From Paramicrobacterium humi (GTDB taxonomy: Bacteria; Actinomycetota; Actinomycetes; Actinomycetales; Microbacteriaceae), in assembly GCF_900105715.1 (NCBI RefSeq), contig NZ_FNRY01000001.1:1240001-1304000 (forward strand): DNA of 64,000 bases. Direction: 5' to 3'. Of the stretch, positions 1 to 8,805 are shown piece by piece (within the stretch, counting starts at the first letter, position 1; each line of letters opens with the position of its first letter). The notes under the pieces were generated by a model that searched no databases, had not been told where the DNA came from, and saw only the letters and a program-made list of their open reading frames with translations. Made by a program: the position numbers and the translations under genes.

Positions 1-2
1 GC

Positions 3-179
3 TTCCCCGACGTCGTCAGCATCGAGACGCTGCGCTTCGAAGACCTCGGCGACGGCCGCACGCGCCTGACCGGCCATGCCTGCTATCCGAGTGTCGAGGC
101 GCGCGACGGCATGGTCTCGAGCGGGATGGAACGTGGCATGAGCGAGGGCTACGAGCGCCTCGACCAGCTCGTCGGCTGA
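3..179 (+). CDS. SRPBCC/AHSA1-domain protein, C-terminal fragment
   Basis: The gene enters from the left edge and only its last 58 codons are visible, ending in TGA. The visible part reads as the end of an SRPBCC (Bet v1-like, Hsp90-ATPase-activator type) domain: a beta strand carrying DGRTRLTG, then the long closing helix with SSGMERGMSEGYERLDQL, which is characteristic of AHSA1-family proteins. Such proteins bind hydrophobic ligands in a helix-grip fold and are often cotranscribed with an ArsR regulator, as is a second family member at 36498-36986. The start, ligand and upstream partner lie outside the window. Confidence 0.75.
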   Translation, partial: FPDVVSIETLRFEDLGDGRTRLTGHACYPSVEARDGMVSSGMERGMSEGYERLDQLVG

Positions 180-184
180 CCGTC

Positions 185-218
185 ATCCCCGGGGCGCGAC
201 CTGGTCGTCCCCGGGGAT
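185..218 (+). terminator. Perfect inverted repeat downstream of the SRPBCC gene
   Basis: Ten-base arms ATCCCCGGGG (185-194) and CCCCGGGGAT (209-218) pair perfectly around a 14-base loop that can itself extend the stem. It begins six bases after the stop codon. There is no clear T tract, so it may act as an actinobacterial-type hairpin terminator. Confidence 0.6.
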
Positions 219-271
219 GATTCAGGGCGATCACCGATGCGGATGCCGCCGAACCGGCGCACCATGGAGAC

Positions 272-454
272 ATGGCTGACCTCTACCGACCCCGCAGAGA
301 CCGCATGATCGCCGGCGTGTGCGCCGCCATCGCCTACCGCTTCGGCCTCAGGCCCTCGACGGTGCGCATCCTCGCCGTCATCAGCTGCATCCTGCCCGGG
401 CCGCAGTTCGTGATCTACCTCGTGCTGTGGTGGCTGATCCCGAACGAGCGCTGA
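272..454 (+). CDS. PspC-domain membrane protein
   Basis: A 60-residue protein consisting of essentially one PspC domain. It begins LYRPRRDRMIAGVCAAIAYRFG, the usual R-D-R-M-I-A-G-V-C motif, and continues with a hydrophobic segment (about residues 33-56) ending in the WWLIPNE signature. PspC proteins sit in the cytoplasmic membrane and in some bacteria take part in the phage-shock envelope-stress response. No PspA or PspB homologue is visible nearby, so its role here is unknown. It ends 21 bases before the convergent TfoX-like gene. Confidence 0.85.
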   Translation: MADLYRPRRDRMIAGVCAAIAYRFGLRPSTVRILAVISCILPGPQFVIYLVLWWLIPNER

Positions 455-475
455 GCGGCATCCGCCGGCCTTGCC

Positions 476-799
476 TCAGAGCACGCCCGTCATGTTGCGC
501 ACGTACTCCGTGAGGGATGCTGCATTGTCGAGGTGGGCGTCGGGCACCGAGCACCACTTGTCGATCGTGACGAGACGGCCGTCCTTGCGCGTGTACGAAA
601 AGGCATGGCCGCCCTCGGCGCTCATGCGGTCGAACGCGTACGGATCGACCTTGAGGTAGAACTCGTCGCCGAGCACAGCGCCGATGAACTCCCCGTGCAG
701 CACGAGGCCCCAGCCGCTGAACAAGCGCTTGATCTGCACGTCGCCGAGCTCGGCGAGCTGGTCGCGGATGAACTCGGCGATGCGTCGATCGGCTGCCAT
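476..799 (-). CDS. TfoX/Sxy N-terminal domain protein
   Basis: A 107-residue protein matching the TfoX N-terminal domain over its whole length: an opening helix, then VQIKRLFSGWGLVLHGEFIG and LKVDPY. In gamma-proteobacteria TfoX/Sxy activates competence genes with CRP, but stand-alone short forms like this are common in actinobacteria and have no assigned role. It lacks the C-terminal TfoX helix-hairpin domain. No competence genes are visible nearby, so a competence function should not be assumed. Confidence 0.8.
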   Translation of the reverse strand: MAADRRIAEFIRDQLAELGDVQIKRLFSGWGLVLHGEFIGAVLGDEFYLKVDPYAFDRMSAEGGHAFSYTRKDGRLVTIDKWCSVPDAHLDNAASLTEYVRNMTGVL

Positions 800-837
800 G
801 CGGAGACTCTACTGCGCGCAAGCGCGCGATTCGGCTT

Positions 838-1179
838 TCAGGCCGTTGCGCCGAGTCGCATATTGATGAGGCGGTTGAGGCTGACGTTCTGCTCCGCCGC
901 TTCGATGGCGAGCGTGCGATGCAGTTCCGGAGGAATGCGCAGTTTGAAGGCTCCGCTGTAGCGACGCTCAGACAGCGGAGCCGGAATTGGCTCGTCGCCT
1001 TGCACCATCTGGTCGAGTACGTCTGCCACGAGTTGGCGTATGCCGATCAGGGCGGCCACCGCGTCGGCGTCGATCCACGACAGCGACGGGAACTCAGCAA
1101 CGAGCCCGATGTGAGCGTCGTCCTCGCCTGACCAGAGCACGCGATAGGCGTAGCGATCAGCTGCGGCCGCCATGCTCAT
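838..1179 (-). CDS. HicB-like antitoxin
   Basis: A 113-residue protein with the two-part HicB layout. The N-terminal half (YRVLWSGEDDAHIGLVAEFPSLS) is the partly degraded RNase-H-like fold that reads as a divergent Y-x-V-x-F-x-x-E-D-G strand pair. The C-terminal half (SGAFKLRIPPELHRTLAIEAAEQNVSLNRLIN) is a ribbon-helix-helix DNA-binding domain. Antitoxins of this type bind the HicA toxin and the pair's own promoter. It is downstream of the HicA-like gene and overlaps it by 23 bases, so the order is toxin then antitoxin on the minus strand. Confidence 0.8.
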   Translation of the reverse strand: MSMAAAADRYAYRVLWSGEDDAHIGLVAEFPSLSWIDADAVAALIGIRQLVADVLDQMVQGDEPIPAPLSERRYSGAFKLRIPPELHRTLAIEAAEQNVSLNRLINMRLGATA

Positions 1180-1423
1180 CCTCCATCTTCTTGATTGCGT
1201 CCAGTACTTGACGCACCTGATAGGGCTTGGCCATTCCTCCCTGATTCTGAATACTCACTCGCGGGTCGCCGGGCCATGGCGTTGCAAATACAGAGTGGCT
1301 CCCACCGTGGAGCCGTGGCTCGCCGAAGTAGTGTTCGCACACTGCCATCAGTTCGGAATATCTGACATTTGCCGGTGAGGCACGCATCGCTCGGACAAGG
1401 CGTCTCGCCTGTGATGGTGTCAT
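1157..1423 (-). CDS. HicA-like mRNA interferase toxin
   Basis: An 88-residue protein with a HicA fold: an opening RLVRAMRASPANVRYSEL helix, then the diagnostic GGSHSVF strand holding the catalytic histidine (position 42), and a QVRQVLDAI closing helix. HicA proteins are dsRBD-like ribonucleases that cleave mRNA when not held by HicB. The start ATG at 1423 is preceded by AAAAGG at ribosome-binding spacing, and TTGACA lies just upstream. Its partner antitoxin overlaps its 3' end. The protein is longer than the minimal 60-residue HicA but otherwise looks intact. Confidence 0.78.
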   Translation of the reverse strand: MTPSQARRLVRAMRASPANVRYSELMAVCEHYFGEPRLHGGSHSVFATPWPGDPRVSIQNQGGMAKPYQVRQVLDAIKKMEDEHGGRS

Positions 1424-1609
1424 TAGTGCAACCTTTTGTCAATGATCCATTGTTGAAGGCTATGAAACGAGAGAACGTCGGCGAACTGGTGACGGCTCGG
1501 TGGGGATGGCAGCAGCGGCTGAGTCTCTGTGTACGAGAAATGCGAGGCGCGACGCAGATGGGGACATGGCAACGGGTCGGCCCGCGAGCCTGCGGCATAG
1601 GCTTGAGGA

Positions 1610-2803
1610 GTGCCGCTTCGCCTTGCTCTCGTGAGCCTTCACACGTCGCCGAACGATGACCCGGGGACGGGCGACGTCGGCGGAATGAACGTCGCCGTCC
1701 GGCACACCGCCCTCGCGCTCGCCGAACTCGGCCACGAGATCGACGTGCTCACCCGCCGCTCCTCGACAGCAGGCCCTGACGCGTGCGAGGTGGCACCGGG
1801 TGTCACCCTGCGCCAGCTCTCGGCCGGTCCTGCCGAGCGCCGCGTCAAGGGCGACCACGAGGAGTACATCGAGGCGTTCCGCGCCGCAATGGCCGACCTC
1901 GGACCCTACGACCTCATCCACTCGCACCACTGGTTCAGCGGAATGGCGGCCGTTGAGATCGCCCGCTCCCGCGGCATCCCGCACGTGCAGAGCTATCACA
2001 GCATCGCGGCCGCGCTCAGCACTCCACTGTCGGAGGGGGAGCGGCCGGAGTCGCCGGGCCGCCTCGCCGGAGAGGCGGCGCTCGCCGCGGCATCCGACGC
2101 TATCATCACCGTGAGCGACGCCGAACGCTCGACGGTCATCGACCGGCTCGGTGCGGAACCGCAGCGTGTGGTCACGGTGTATCCGGGCGTGGACGCGAAC
2201 CAGTTCGCGCCCGATTCACGGTCGGATGCCGCAACCGTTTCGCCCGGTTACATCGTCGCGGCCGCACGTCTTGAGCCGCTCAAGGGGCTCGATCTCGCGA
2301 TCGAGACGCTCGCAGGCTCGCGCGACCCGGAGCTTCGGCTGGTGGTGTCGGGCGGACCGACCACCGGCCACGACGACTACCCCGCCGAGCTGGAGCAACT
2401 GGCCCGCGACCGCAGCGTCGCCGATCGCGTCGAGTTCATCGGGCCGCAGGGACGCGACGCGCTCGCCGCCCTGCTGCGTGGCGCGCGCACCGTGCTCGTA
2501 CCGTCGCACTCCGAGACCTTCGGGCTCATCGCGCTCGAGGCGCAGTCGTGCGGCGTACCGGTTCTCGCGGCTGATGCGGGCGGGCTGCGCGAGGCGATTG
2601 CCGATGGCGAGACCGGTGTGCTCGTGCCTGCCCGTGATCCGGCGCGGTGGGCGGCGGAGCTCGACGCGCTGCTCGCGGACTCTCAGCGGGCGCGAGTGCT
2701 TGGGGAGGCCGGACGCACGCGCGCACTGCAGTTCACGTGGCGGCGAACCGCTGAGCAGACCGCTGCCGTGTACGAGCGCGTGCTCGCGGGAGGCTTGGCA
2801 TGA
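1610..2803 (+). CDS. mshA: GT4 glycosyltransferase, MshA-like
   Basis: A 397-residue GT-B glycosyltransferase. The N-terminal VSLHTSP and GTGDVGGMN (19-27) loop and SHHWFSG (105-111) match the acceptor side of MshA, which joins UDP-GlcNAc to inositol-3-phosphate in the first step of mycothiol synthesis. The C-terminal nucleotide-sugar domain shows YPGVD (191-195), ARLEPLKG (219-226) and the E-x7-E motif in SETFGLIALEA (301-311). The next gene, overlapping by ATGA, is a MshB-type deacetylase, which supports the role. The GTG at 1610 is the first in-frame start after a stop; another GTG lies at 1631. Another GT4 specificity is possible, as the acceptor is not provable from sequence. Confidence 0.7.
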   Translation: MPLRLALVSLHTSPNDDPGTGDVGGMNVAVRHTALALAELGHEIDVLTRRSSTAGPDACEVAPGVTLRQLSAGPAERRVKGDHEEYIEAFRAAMADLGPYDLIHSHHWFSGMAAVEIARSRGIPHVQSYHSIAAALSTPLSEGERPESPGRLAGEAALAAASDAIITVSDAERSTVIDRLGAEPQRVVTVYPGVDANQFAPDSRSDAATVSPGYIVAAARLEPLKGLDLAIETLAGSRDPELRLVVSGGPTTGHDDYPAELEQLARDRSVADRVEFIGPQGRDALAALLRGARTVLVPSHSETFGLIALEAQSCGVPVLAADAGGLREAIADGETGVLVPARDPARWAAELDALLADSQRARVLGEAGRTRALQFTWRRTAEQTAAVYERVLAGGLA

Positions 2804-3555
2804 GCGCGGACCCGTTCGCTCTGTTCGACGGCGTCGACACGGTGCTTTTCGTGCACGCGCACCCCGACGACGAGACACTCGCGGGCGGCGCGCTCATGGT
2901 TGAGCTGCTCGCGCGCGGCATCCACGTGCAGCTTGTAACCTGCAGCCGCGGCGAGCGCGGCGAAGTAGTTACCGGGCCGTTCTCCCACCTCGAGGGAACG
3001 CCCGAGCTCGCCGCACACCGCGAGGGGGAGATCGCGGGCGCGCTCGAAATCCTCGGCGTGACCGATCATGCGTGGCTCGGGACGCCGCCGGCGCGCGCCG
3101 CGGGACAGCGACCGCGCGTCTACGAGGACTCGGGCATGCGCTGGATCCGTGAGGGGCTCGCCGGCCCGGCGGGAGACGCGTCGGCCCAGTCGTTCTCGAC
3201 GAGTCCGCTCAAGGAGGAGGTCGCGGACCTGCTCGCCCTGATCGACGATCCGGTGGGCGCCCGACCGCAACTGGTCGTGAGCTACAACGAGATCGGCGGC
3301 TACGGACACCCCGACCACGTGCGGGCGCGCGAGATCGCGGTGGCGGCAGCCGCAGCCCGCGGCATCCGATTCGCCGAATTGGTGGAAGAGCCAGGAGAGG
3401 ATGTGACGTGGTTCGCCCTCGAGCATCGGCTCGACACGGTCATCGAGGCGCTGCACGCGCATGCGACGCAGCTGACCGTGCATGGCCGTGATGTTGTGCA
3501 TTCCGGCGGGCAGCGGGAGCCGATCCGCACGTCGATCGGACTGCGGGAGATCTAG
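2800..3555 (+). CDS. PIG-L family deacetylase, MshB-like
   Basis: A 251-residue zinc-dependent LmbE/PIG-L deacetylase. The metal-binding AHPDDE motif is at 20-25 and the second histidine motif GGYGHPDH at 166-173. In mycothiol synthesis MshB removes the acetyl group from GlcNAc-inositol made by MshA. The start codon overlaps the stop of the MshA-like gene (ATGA), so the two are translationally coupled and probably act in sequence. The mycothiol S-conjugate amidase Mca belongs to the same family and cannot be excluded, but the linkage to the glycosyltransferase favours MshB. It ends four bases from the convergent aconitase gene. Confidence 0.7.
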   Translation: MSADPFALFDGVDTVLFVHAHPDDETLAGGALMVELLARGIHVQLVTCSRGERGEVVTGPFSHLEGTPELAAHREGEIAGALEILGVTDHAWLGTPPARAAGQRPRVYEDSGMRWIREGLAGPAGDASAQSFSTSPLKEEVADLLALIDDPVGARPQLVVSYNEIGGYGHPDHVRAREIAVAAAAARGIRFAELVEEPGEDVTWFALEHRLDTVIEALHAHATQLTVHGRDVVHSGGQREPIRTSIGLREI

Positions 3556-3559
3556 CGAC

Positions 3560-5506
3560 CTACGCCGTCTGGGCGACGGTATACGGGATGCGGCCGCCGG
3601 CGAGCACCATCGCCGCCTGACGACTGGAGAGGTGGTGCCGCAGCTTGAGCGGCTCCCCATTCAGTGTCGCAGAGATCGGCGTGCCGTTCTCGAGTGCGTC
3701 ACGCAACCCGTCGAGCACGACCGTGTCGCCGAGCGTGACCGAGTCGTAGCCGGCCGGCTCCTCGAACTCGAGCGCGAGGATGCCGAAGTTCGCCAGGTTC
3801 TGCCAGTGGATGCGCGCGAACGACTTCGCGACGACCACCCGCAGCCCGAGGTAGCGCGGGGCGATGACGGCGTGCTCACGGCTCGAGCCCTGCCCGTAGT
3901 TCTCGCCCGCGACGACGGCGTGGCCGCCCGCGGCATCCTTCGCTCTCTCGGGATATGTCGGATCGATGCGAGTGAAGCTGAACTCCGCGATCTTGGGGAT
4001 GTTGCTGCGGAACGGCAGCACGCGCGAGCCGGCCGGCATGATCTCGTCGGTCGAGACGTTGTCGGGCATCTTCAGCAGCACGGGCAGGTCGAGGTGGTCG
4101 GGCAGCGGCTCGAAATCGGGCAGCGAGGCGATGTTCGGCCCCTTCACGAGCTCGACGCCGAGCGCTTCCTCGGGCGGGAGCGGCGCCTGCAGCATGTCGG
4201 TGTTGACGCTGTAGCGCTCGGGCATGACGGGGCGGGTGTAGCGGATGCCGAGCGAGTGCTCGAGCGTGCGCGGATCGGTGATGCGGCCCGTGAGCGCCGC
4301 GGCGGCCGCCGTCTCGGGGGAGCACAGCCACACGGCATCCTCTTCCGTTCCCGATCGGCCCGGGAAGTTGCGGGGCATGGTGCGCAGCGAGTTGCGGCCG
4401 GTCGCCGGCGCCTGGCCCATGCCGATGCAGCCCATGCAGCCGGACTGGTGGATGCGCGCGCCCGCCTTCACGAGGGAGGTGAGCCAGCCGCCGGCGATGA
4501 GGTCGGCGAGCACTTCGCGGGAGGTCGGGTTGACGTCGACCGAGACCTGCTGGTGCGCCTGCCGGCCGTCGAGAATCTCACCGACGACGGCGAAGTCGCG
4601 CAGTCCGGGGTTCGCCGACGAGCCGACGACGACCTGGAAGACGTCTTCGTTCTCGACCTCGCTCACGGGAACAACGTTTCCGGGCGACGAGGGCTTCGCG
4701 ATGAGCGGCACGAGGCTCGAGAGGTCGATGTGCTCGGTCACGTCGTACTCAGCGCCGGCGTCGGCGAGGATCTCCGTGAAGTCGTCCGCCCGCCCGACGG
4801 CCTCGAGGTACTCACGGACGGCGTCGTCGGCGGGGAAAACCGTCGCCGTCGCGCCGAGCTCCGCGCCCATGTTCGCGATCACGTGCCGGTCCATCGCCGT
4901 GAGCGAGGCGAGGCCGGGCCCGTGGTACTCGATGATGCGGCCGACGCCGCCCTTCACGCCGTGACGGCGCAGCATCTCGAGGATCACGTCTTTCGCCGAC
5001 ACCCAGTCGGGCAGCTCTCCGGTGAGCTCGACGCCCCAGATCTCGGGCATCGCGACGTACAGCGGCTGCCCCGCCATCGCCATCGCGACCTCGAGCCCGC
5101 CGACGCCGATCGCGAGCATGCCGAGCGCCCCGGCCGCGCACGTGTGCGAGTCGGAGCCGATCATCGTCACGCCGGGCTTGCCGAACCGGGACTGGTGCAC
5201 GGGGTGCGAGACCCCGTTGCCGGGCTTCGAGAACCACAGCCCGAACCGCTGCGCGGCCGACTGCAGGAAGAGGTGGTCGTCGGGGTTCTTCTCGTCGGTC
5301 TGCAGCAGGTTGTGGTCGACGTACTGCACCGACAGGTCCGTCTTGATGCGGTCGAGGCCCATCGCCTCGAGCTCGAGCATCACCATCGTGCCCGTCGCGT
5401 CTTGCGTGAGCGTCTGGTCGACGGTGAGCCCGATCTCGTTTCCGGGCGTCATCTCCCCTTCGACGAGGTGGCTCGCGATGAGCTTCTGCGCGACGTTATG
5501 CGACAT
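3560..5506 (-). CDS. Aconitate hydratase, Aquifex-type (single-chain LeuC/LeuD layout)
   Basis: A 648-residue iron-sulfur hydro-lyase. The N-terminal catalytic part carries GSDSHTC (117-123) and SGCMGC (355-360), which supply the three cysteine ligands of a [4Fe-4S] cluster (123, 357, 360). The C-terminal swivel domain carries PAGSR and GENYGQGSSREHA (534-546), the aconitase active-site arginine and serine loop. Length and order fit the putative Aquifex/mitochondrial-like aconitases of about 640 residues rather than the 900-residue AcnA. It probably interconverts citrate and isocitrate, though homoaconitate-type substrates are possible. A GGAGGG ribosome-binding site precedes the ATG at 5506. 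Confidence 0.85.
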   Translation of the reverse strand: MSHNVAQKLIASHLVEGEMTPGNEIGLTVDQTLTQDATGTMVMLELEAMGLDRIKTDLSVQYVDHNLLQTDEKNPDDHLFLQSAAQRFGLWFSKPGNGVSHPVHQSRFGKPGVTMIGSDSHTCAAGALGMLAIGVGGLEVAMAMAGQPLYVAMPEIWGVELTGELPDWVSAKDVILEMLRRHGVKGGVGRIIEYHGPGLASLTAMDRHVIANMGAELGATATVFPADDAVREYLEAVGRADDFTEILADAGAEYDVTEHIDLSSLVPLIAKPSSPGNVVPVSEVENEDVFQVVVGSSANPGLRDFAVVGEILDGRQAHQQVSVDVNPTSREVLADLIAGGWLTSLVKAGARIHQSGCMGCIGMGQAPATGRNSLRTMPRNFPGRSGTEEDAVWLCSPETAAAAALTGRITDPRTLEHSLGIRYTRPVMPERYSVNTDMLQAPLPPEEALGVELVKGPNIASLPDFEPLPDHLDLPVLLKMPDNVSTDEIMPAGSRVLPFRSNIPKIAEFSFTRIDPTYPERAKDAAGGHAVVAGENYGQGSSREHAVIAPRYLGLRVVVAKSFARIHWQNLANFGILALEFEEPAGYDSVTLGDTVVLDGLRDALENGTPISATLNGEPLKLRHHLSSRQAAMVLAGGRIPYTVAQTA

Positions 5507-5611
5507 AGTCCGGCCCTCCAGATTCGAGAGTCCGATGCCAGTCCGACGCCGGACCTCTCTGCCACCCTAGGCCGCGAGAGGGAAAAGGTGAAGGATGCCG
5601 CCGCGGTCGCG

Positions 5612-6169
5612 TCACGGCAGGCCGTGGGTTCCCGCCGCGCTGTCGTCGCGGCTCGGCCCTGGGTTCGTTGGCTCGTCGCTCGGTGCGTCGGCGTCGGGCG
5701 CGTCGATGCCGGCGCTGTGCTGAGGCAGCGGAGCGTCGGGGTCGCGCGGCTCAGGGTCGGTCGTCATCTTCGATTCCGGGTCGCTCTCGTTGTGCGTGGA
5801 CCCGGCCGGCTGCTCGGGCTCGCCCTCCGTGCCGAGAGGGTCGGTGCGCGGGTTGCCGGCCGGCGCGGCGGCGTCGCCGTTGAAGCCGCGCTTCTGCGCG
5901 ACATCGTCGGCCGTCACGTCTGTCGCCGTGCCCGCCGGTTCACCACCGCCCGGCGGATCGGGCGCCGGATCGCTACCGGATCCCGCCTCGTCGTCGTTCG
6001 GCTCACGCTCGAGCGGCGCTCCCGGCTCCCCGCCGATGCCGAGCGAGTCGTTCGTGTTCGTGGGCGTCGACTCCTCCGTTCCCTTGTCACCCGGGTCCGT
6101 CTGGGGGCCCTTCGTGTCGGGTGCGGTGTCTTCCGTGAAGGGTGCCTGGTTCGGCTGCTTGTCGCTCAT
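5612..6169 (-). CDS. Acidic, low-complexity hypothetical protein
   Basis: A predicted 185-residue protein of unknown function. It begins MSDKQPNQAPF and is almost entirely Asp, Glu, Pro, Gly, Ser and Thr, with hardly any hydrophobic residues, no membrane segment and no signal peptide, so it is probably disordered. The ATG at 6169 has an AGGAG site at correct spacing, which favours this start over longer in-frame readings. It stands alone between the aconitase and the SMP-30 gene. Nothing in it points to a catalytic role. Confidence 0.65.
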   Translation of the reverse strand: MSDKQPNQAPFTEDTAPDTKGPQTDPGDKGTEESTPTNTNDSLGIGGEPGAPLEREPNDDEAGSGSDPAPDPPGGGEPAGTATDVTADDVAQKRGFNGDAAAPAGNPRTDPLGTEGEPEQPAGSTHNESDPESKMTTDPEPRDPDAPLPQHSAGIDAPDADAPSDEPTNPGPSRDDSAAGTHGLP

Positions 6170-6284
6170 GCTGAACTCCTCTCGTCCACTGTCAGCATGC
6201 GTGCGAGGGATGCGGTTCGGCAGGGGGTGGATGCCGCTGACCGGGTGACGTATCCTGCCCGGTCGGCCGCGCGAGTGAATACGC

Positions 6285-7199
6285 TCAGCCGCGCAGCCAC
6301 GGCACGCACGAGCGCGCCGTGGTGCGGATGCGGTACAGGCTCGTGGTTCCCGTGATGTAGAGGTCGTGCCCGTCGGCGCCGCCGAAGGCGACGTTCGACA
6401 CGACCTCGGGCACAGCGATCGAGGTGACGAGGGCTCCGTCCGGCTCGAAGACGAGAACGCCGTCGCGCGTCGAAGTCCAGATGCGTCCCGCCTCGTCGAC
6501 GCGGAACCCGTCGGGCAGCCCGGCCTCGACTTCGGCGAACACGCGCCCGTTCTCGCAGCATCCGTCACCCGTGACGTCATACGCGCGGATCTCGTGCATG
6601 CCGTCGGCCGCGTGGCTCGCGGAGGTGTCCGAGACATAGAGGACGCGCTCGTCGGGCGAGAACGCGAGCCCGTTCGGCATCTGCATGTCGGTGACAACCG
6701 GTGTCAGCTCGCCCGTCGCCTCGTCGAAGCGGAACACGAAGCAGCCGCCGTACTCCCGCTCGCCCGGGTGGCCCTCGTTCGGCTGGATGATGCCGTACGG
6801 CGGGTCGGTGAACCAGATGCTGCCGTCGCTGCGCACGACGACGTCGTTCGGCGAGTTCAGCCGGGCCTCGCCGAACCGGTCGACGACCGTCCGCGGAACC
6901 CCGTCGACCTCGCGCTCGATCGCGCGCCGCCCGTGCGAGCACTGCACGACGTCGCCGTTCAGATCGAGAGTGCGCCCGTTCGTGAACTCGACGTCGTCGC
7001 GGTGCACGCGCGTCTGCCCCGTCGAGGCGTCGAACTCGAGGATGCGGCTGTTCGGGATGTCGCTCCAGCGCAGCACGCCGAGTGCCGGCAGCCACACCGG
7101 CCCCTCCGACCAGATCGCACCGGTCCAGAGACGCTCGAGCTCGGCGCCTTCGGCGATCAGATCGGATGCTGCTGATGGGTCGTTCACACGATCAGTCAA
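6285..7199 (-). CDS. SMP-30/gluconolactonase/LRE family protein
   Basis: A protein of about 304 residues with a six-bladed beta-propeller of the SMP-30 family. Diagnostic pieces are WSEGPVW near the N-terminus (the metal-binding Glu), RLNSPNDVVV (Asn), FTDPPYG and MPNGLAFSPDE, followed by YVSDT (Asp). Family members are calcium- or zinc-dependent lactonases acting on sugar lactones such as gluconolactone. The start is uncertain: TTG at 7199 or GTG at 7187, neither with a strong ribosome-binding site. It lies about 15 bases downstream of the flavin monooxygenase gene on the same strand, so the two may be cotranscribed. Confidence 0.8.
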   Translation of the reverse strand: MTDRVNDPSAASDLIAEGAELERLWTGAIWSEGPVWLPALGVLRWSDIPNSRILEFDASTGQTRVHRDDVEFTNGRTLDLNGDVVQCSHGRRAIEREVDGVPRTVVDRFGEARLNSPNDVVVRSDGSIWFTDPPYGIIQPNEGHPGEREYGGCFVFRFDEATGELTPVVTDMQMPNGLAFSPDERVLYVSDTSASHAADGMHEIRAYDVTGDGCCENGRVFAEVEAGLPDGFRVDEAGRIWTSTRDGVLVFEPDGALVTSIAVPEVVSNVAFGGADGHDLYITGTTSLYRIRTTARSCVPWLRG

Positions 7200-7214
7200 G
7201 CATGGCGACCGGCG

Positions 7215-8648
7215 TCAGGCGAGGACGCTCGATTCCGACCGTCGCTTCGCTTCGCGCTCTGCCGCCCGCGCCTCTAGCTCACGGCGGTACGTGGCCGCCG
7301 GGTGGTCGTCACGCACGCGCTTCTGCCCGACGCCGTAGAGCTTCTCGCGCAGCGTCGTGCCCTCGTCGTAGTCGTCCCAATAACGTCCGCGACGCTGCAG
7401 CTCGGGAACGACGAGCTCGATGAACTCCTCGAACGTTCCGGGCGTGATCGCGTAGGCGAGGTTGAAGCCGTCGATGTCCGCGTCGTCCATCCAACGCTCG
7501 AGCTCGTCGGCGACGGTCTGCGGCGAACCGACGATGACGGGGCCCATCGCTCCGATCGCGACGAAGTTCACGACCTCGCGGGCTGTCCACGTGCGGTTCG
7601 GGTCCGCCTTCGAGAAGATCTCCAGCGCGAAGCGGGCCGAGTCGGTGTCGACGTACTCGAGCGGCTCGTCCGGGTCGAGACGGGAGAGGTCTACGCCGGT
7701 CACACCGGCGTAGAAAGCGAGGGCGCCCTCGAAGTCGGCGTACCCGAGCAGCTCCGTATACCGCTTCTGCGCCTCCTCGTCCGTCGAGGCGACGATCGTC
7801 GTGATCTCCGTGAAGATCTTGATGCTGCGCGGATCGCGTCCCGCAGCCTCGGCCGTGCTGCGAATCGAGTCGACGTAGCCCCGCAGAGTGTCGGTCGTCG
7901 GCGCGACGGTGAACACCGCTTCCGCGTTGCGTGCCGCGAACTCGCGTCCCTTCGACGACGTGCCGGCCTGCCAGATGACGGGCGTGCGCTGCGGCGACGG
8001 CTCTGACAGGTGAATGCCGGGAACCGAGAAGTAGGTTCCCTCATGGCCGATCTCGTGCACCTTCTCGGGGTCGGCGTACACCTTCCCCTCGCGGTCCTCG
8101 ACGACGGCATCCTCTTCCCACGAGCCTTCCCACAGCTTGTAGCAGACGTCGACGACCTCCGCCGCGAGCTCGTAGCGCTCGTCGTGCGACATCTGTCGCT
8201 GCAGTCCGAGGTTGCGCGCGGCTCCTTCGAGGTATGACGTCACGATGTTCCACGCGACGCGGCCCTTCGTGAGATGGTCGAGGGCGCTGAACCGGCGGGC
8301 CAGCGCGTAGGGCTGCTCGTAGGTCGCCGACACTGTCAACCCGAACGTGAGGTTCTCGGTCGCGGCCGCCATGGCGGATACCTGCAGGAGCGGGTCGTGG
8401 ACGGGAACTTGCATCGCCCGCCGCACCGAGGCGTCGTACGAGCCCTCGTACGTGTCGTAGACGCCGAGCACGTCGGCGATGAACAGCCCGTCGAACTTGC
8501 CCTTCTCGAGCAGCTTCGCAAGGTCCACCCAGTAGTCGAGGTCCTTGTATCTCGTCGACTGGTCGTCCGGATGCGTCCACAGTCCGGGCGACTGGTGCAT
8601 GATGCATGTCATGTCGAAGGCGTTGAATCGGATGCGGGGCTTCGTCAT
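7215..8648 (-). CDS. NtaA/SnaA/DszA-type flavin-dependent monooxygenase
   Basis: A 477-residue LLM-class (luciferase-like) monooxygenase of the NtaA/SnaA/SoxA branch. It shows the expected TIM-barrel landmarks: FNAFDMTC near the start, FDGLFIADVLGVYD, GRVAWNIVTSYLEGAARNLGL and TPVIWQAGTSSKGREFAARNAE. These enzymes use FMNH2 from a separate reductase to oxidise nitrogen- or sulfur-containing organics. The start at 8648 is set by an AGGAG site; the longer reading upstream lacks one. No flavin reductase gene is nearby, so the electron donor must be encoded elsewhere. The substrate is unknown. Confidence 0.85.
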   Translation of the reverse strand: MTKPRIRFNAFDMTCIMHQSPGLWTHPDDQSTRYKDLDYWVDLAKLLEKGKFDGLFIADVLGVYDTYEGSYDASVRRAMQVPVHDPLLQVSAMAAATENLTFGLTVSATYEQPYALARRFSALDHLTKGRVAWNIVTSYLEGAARNLGLQRQMSHDERYELAAEVVDVCYKLWEGSWEEDAVVEDREGKVYADPEKVHEIGHEGTYFSVPGIHLSEPSPQRTPVIWQAGTSSKGREFAARNAEAVFTVAPTTDTLRGYVDSIRSTAEAAGRDPRSIKIFTEITTIVASTDEEAQKRYTELLGYADFEGALAFYAGVTGVDLSRLDPDEPLEYVDTDSARFALEIFSKADPNRTWTAREVVNFVAIGAMGPVIVGSPQTVADELERWMDDADIDGFNLAYAITPGTFEEFIELVVPELQRRGRYWDDYDEGTTLREKLYGVGQKRVRDDHPAATYRRELEARAAEREAKRRSESSVLA

Positions 8649-8805
8649 CGGGAACTCCTGAACTGCGGCGCACGGCCGCCTGGCGGGACACGGCCATGCA
8701 ACACCCGGGGATCCCATGCGTAAAGGGTCGGCGTCATACGGCGTCATCTTTCGACCGGCCGGATGAGCCAGCTCACCCACCCCGTGACACCTGACCGCCG
8801 CGCTG

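Noticed and set aside
3482-6355. A 957-codon open frame on the plus strand
   Set aside because: It is antisense to the aconitase and acidic-protein genes, is Arg/Val/Glu-rich without any domain, and arises from GC-rich third positions.
7215-8780. A 521-residue form of the flavin monooxygenase
   Set aside because: The additional N-terminus has no family similarity; ATG 8648 has an AGGAG site and matches the usual N-terminus.
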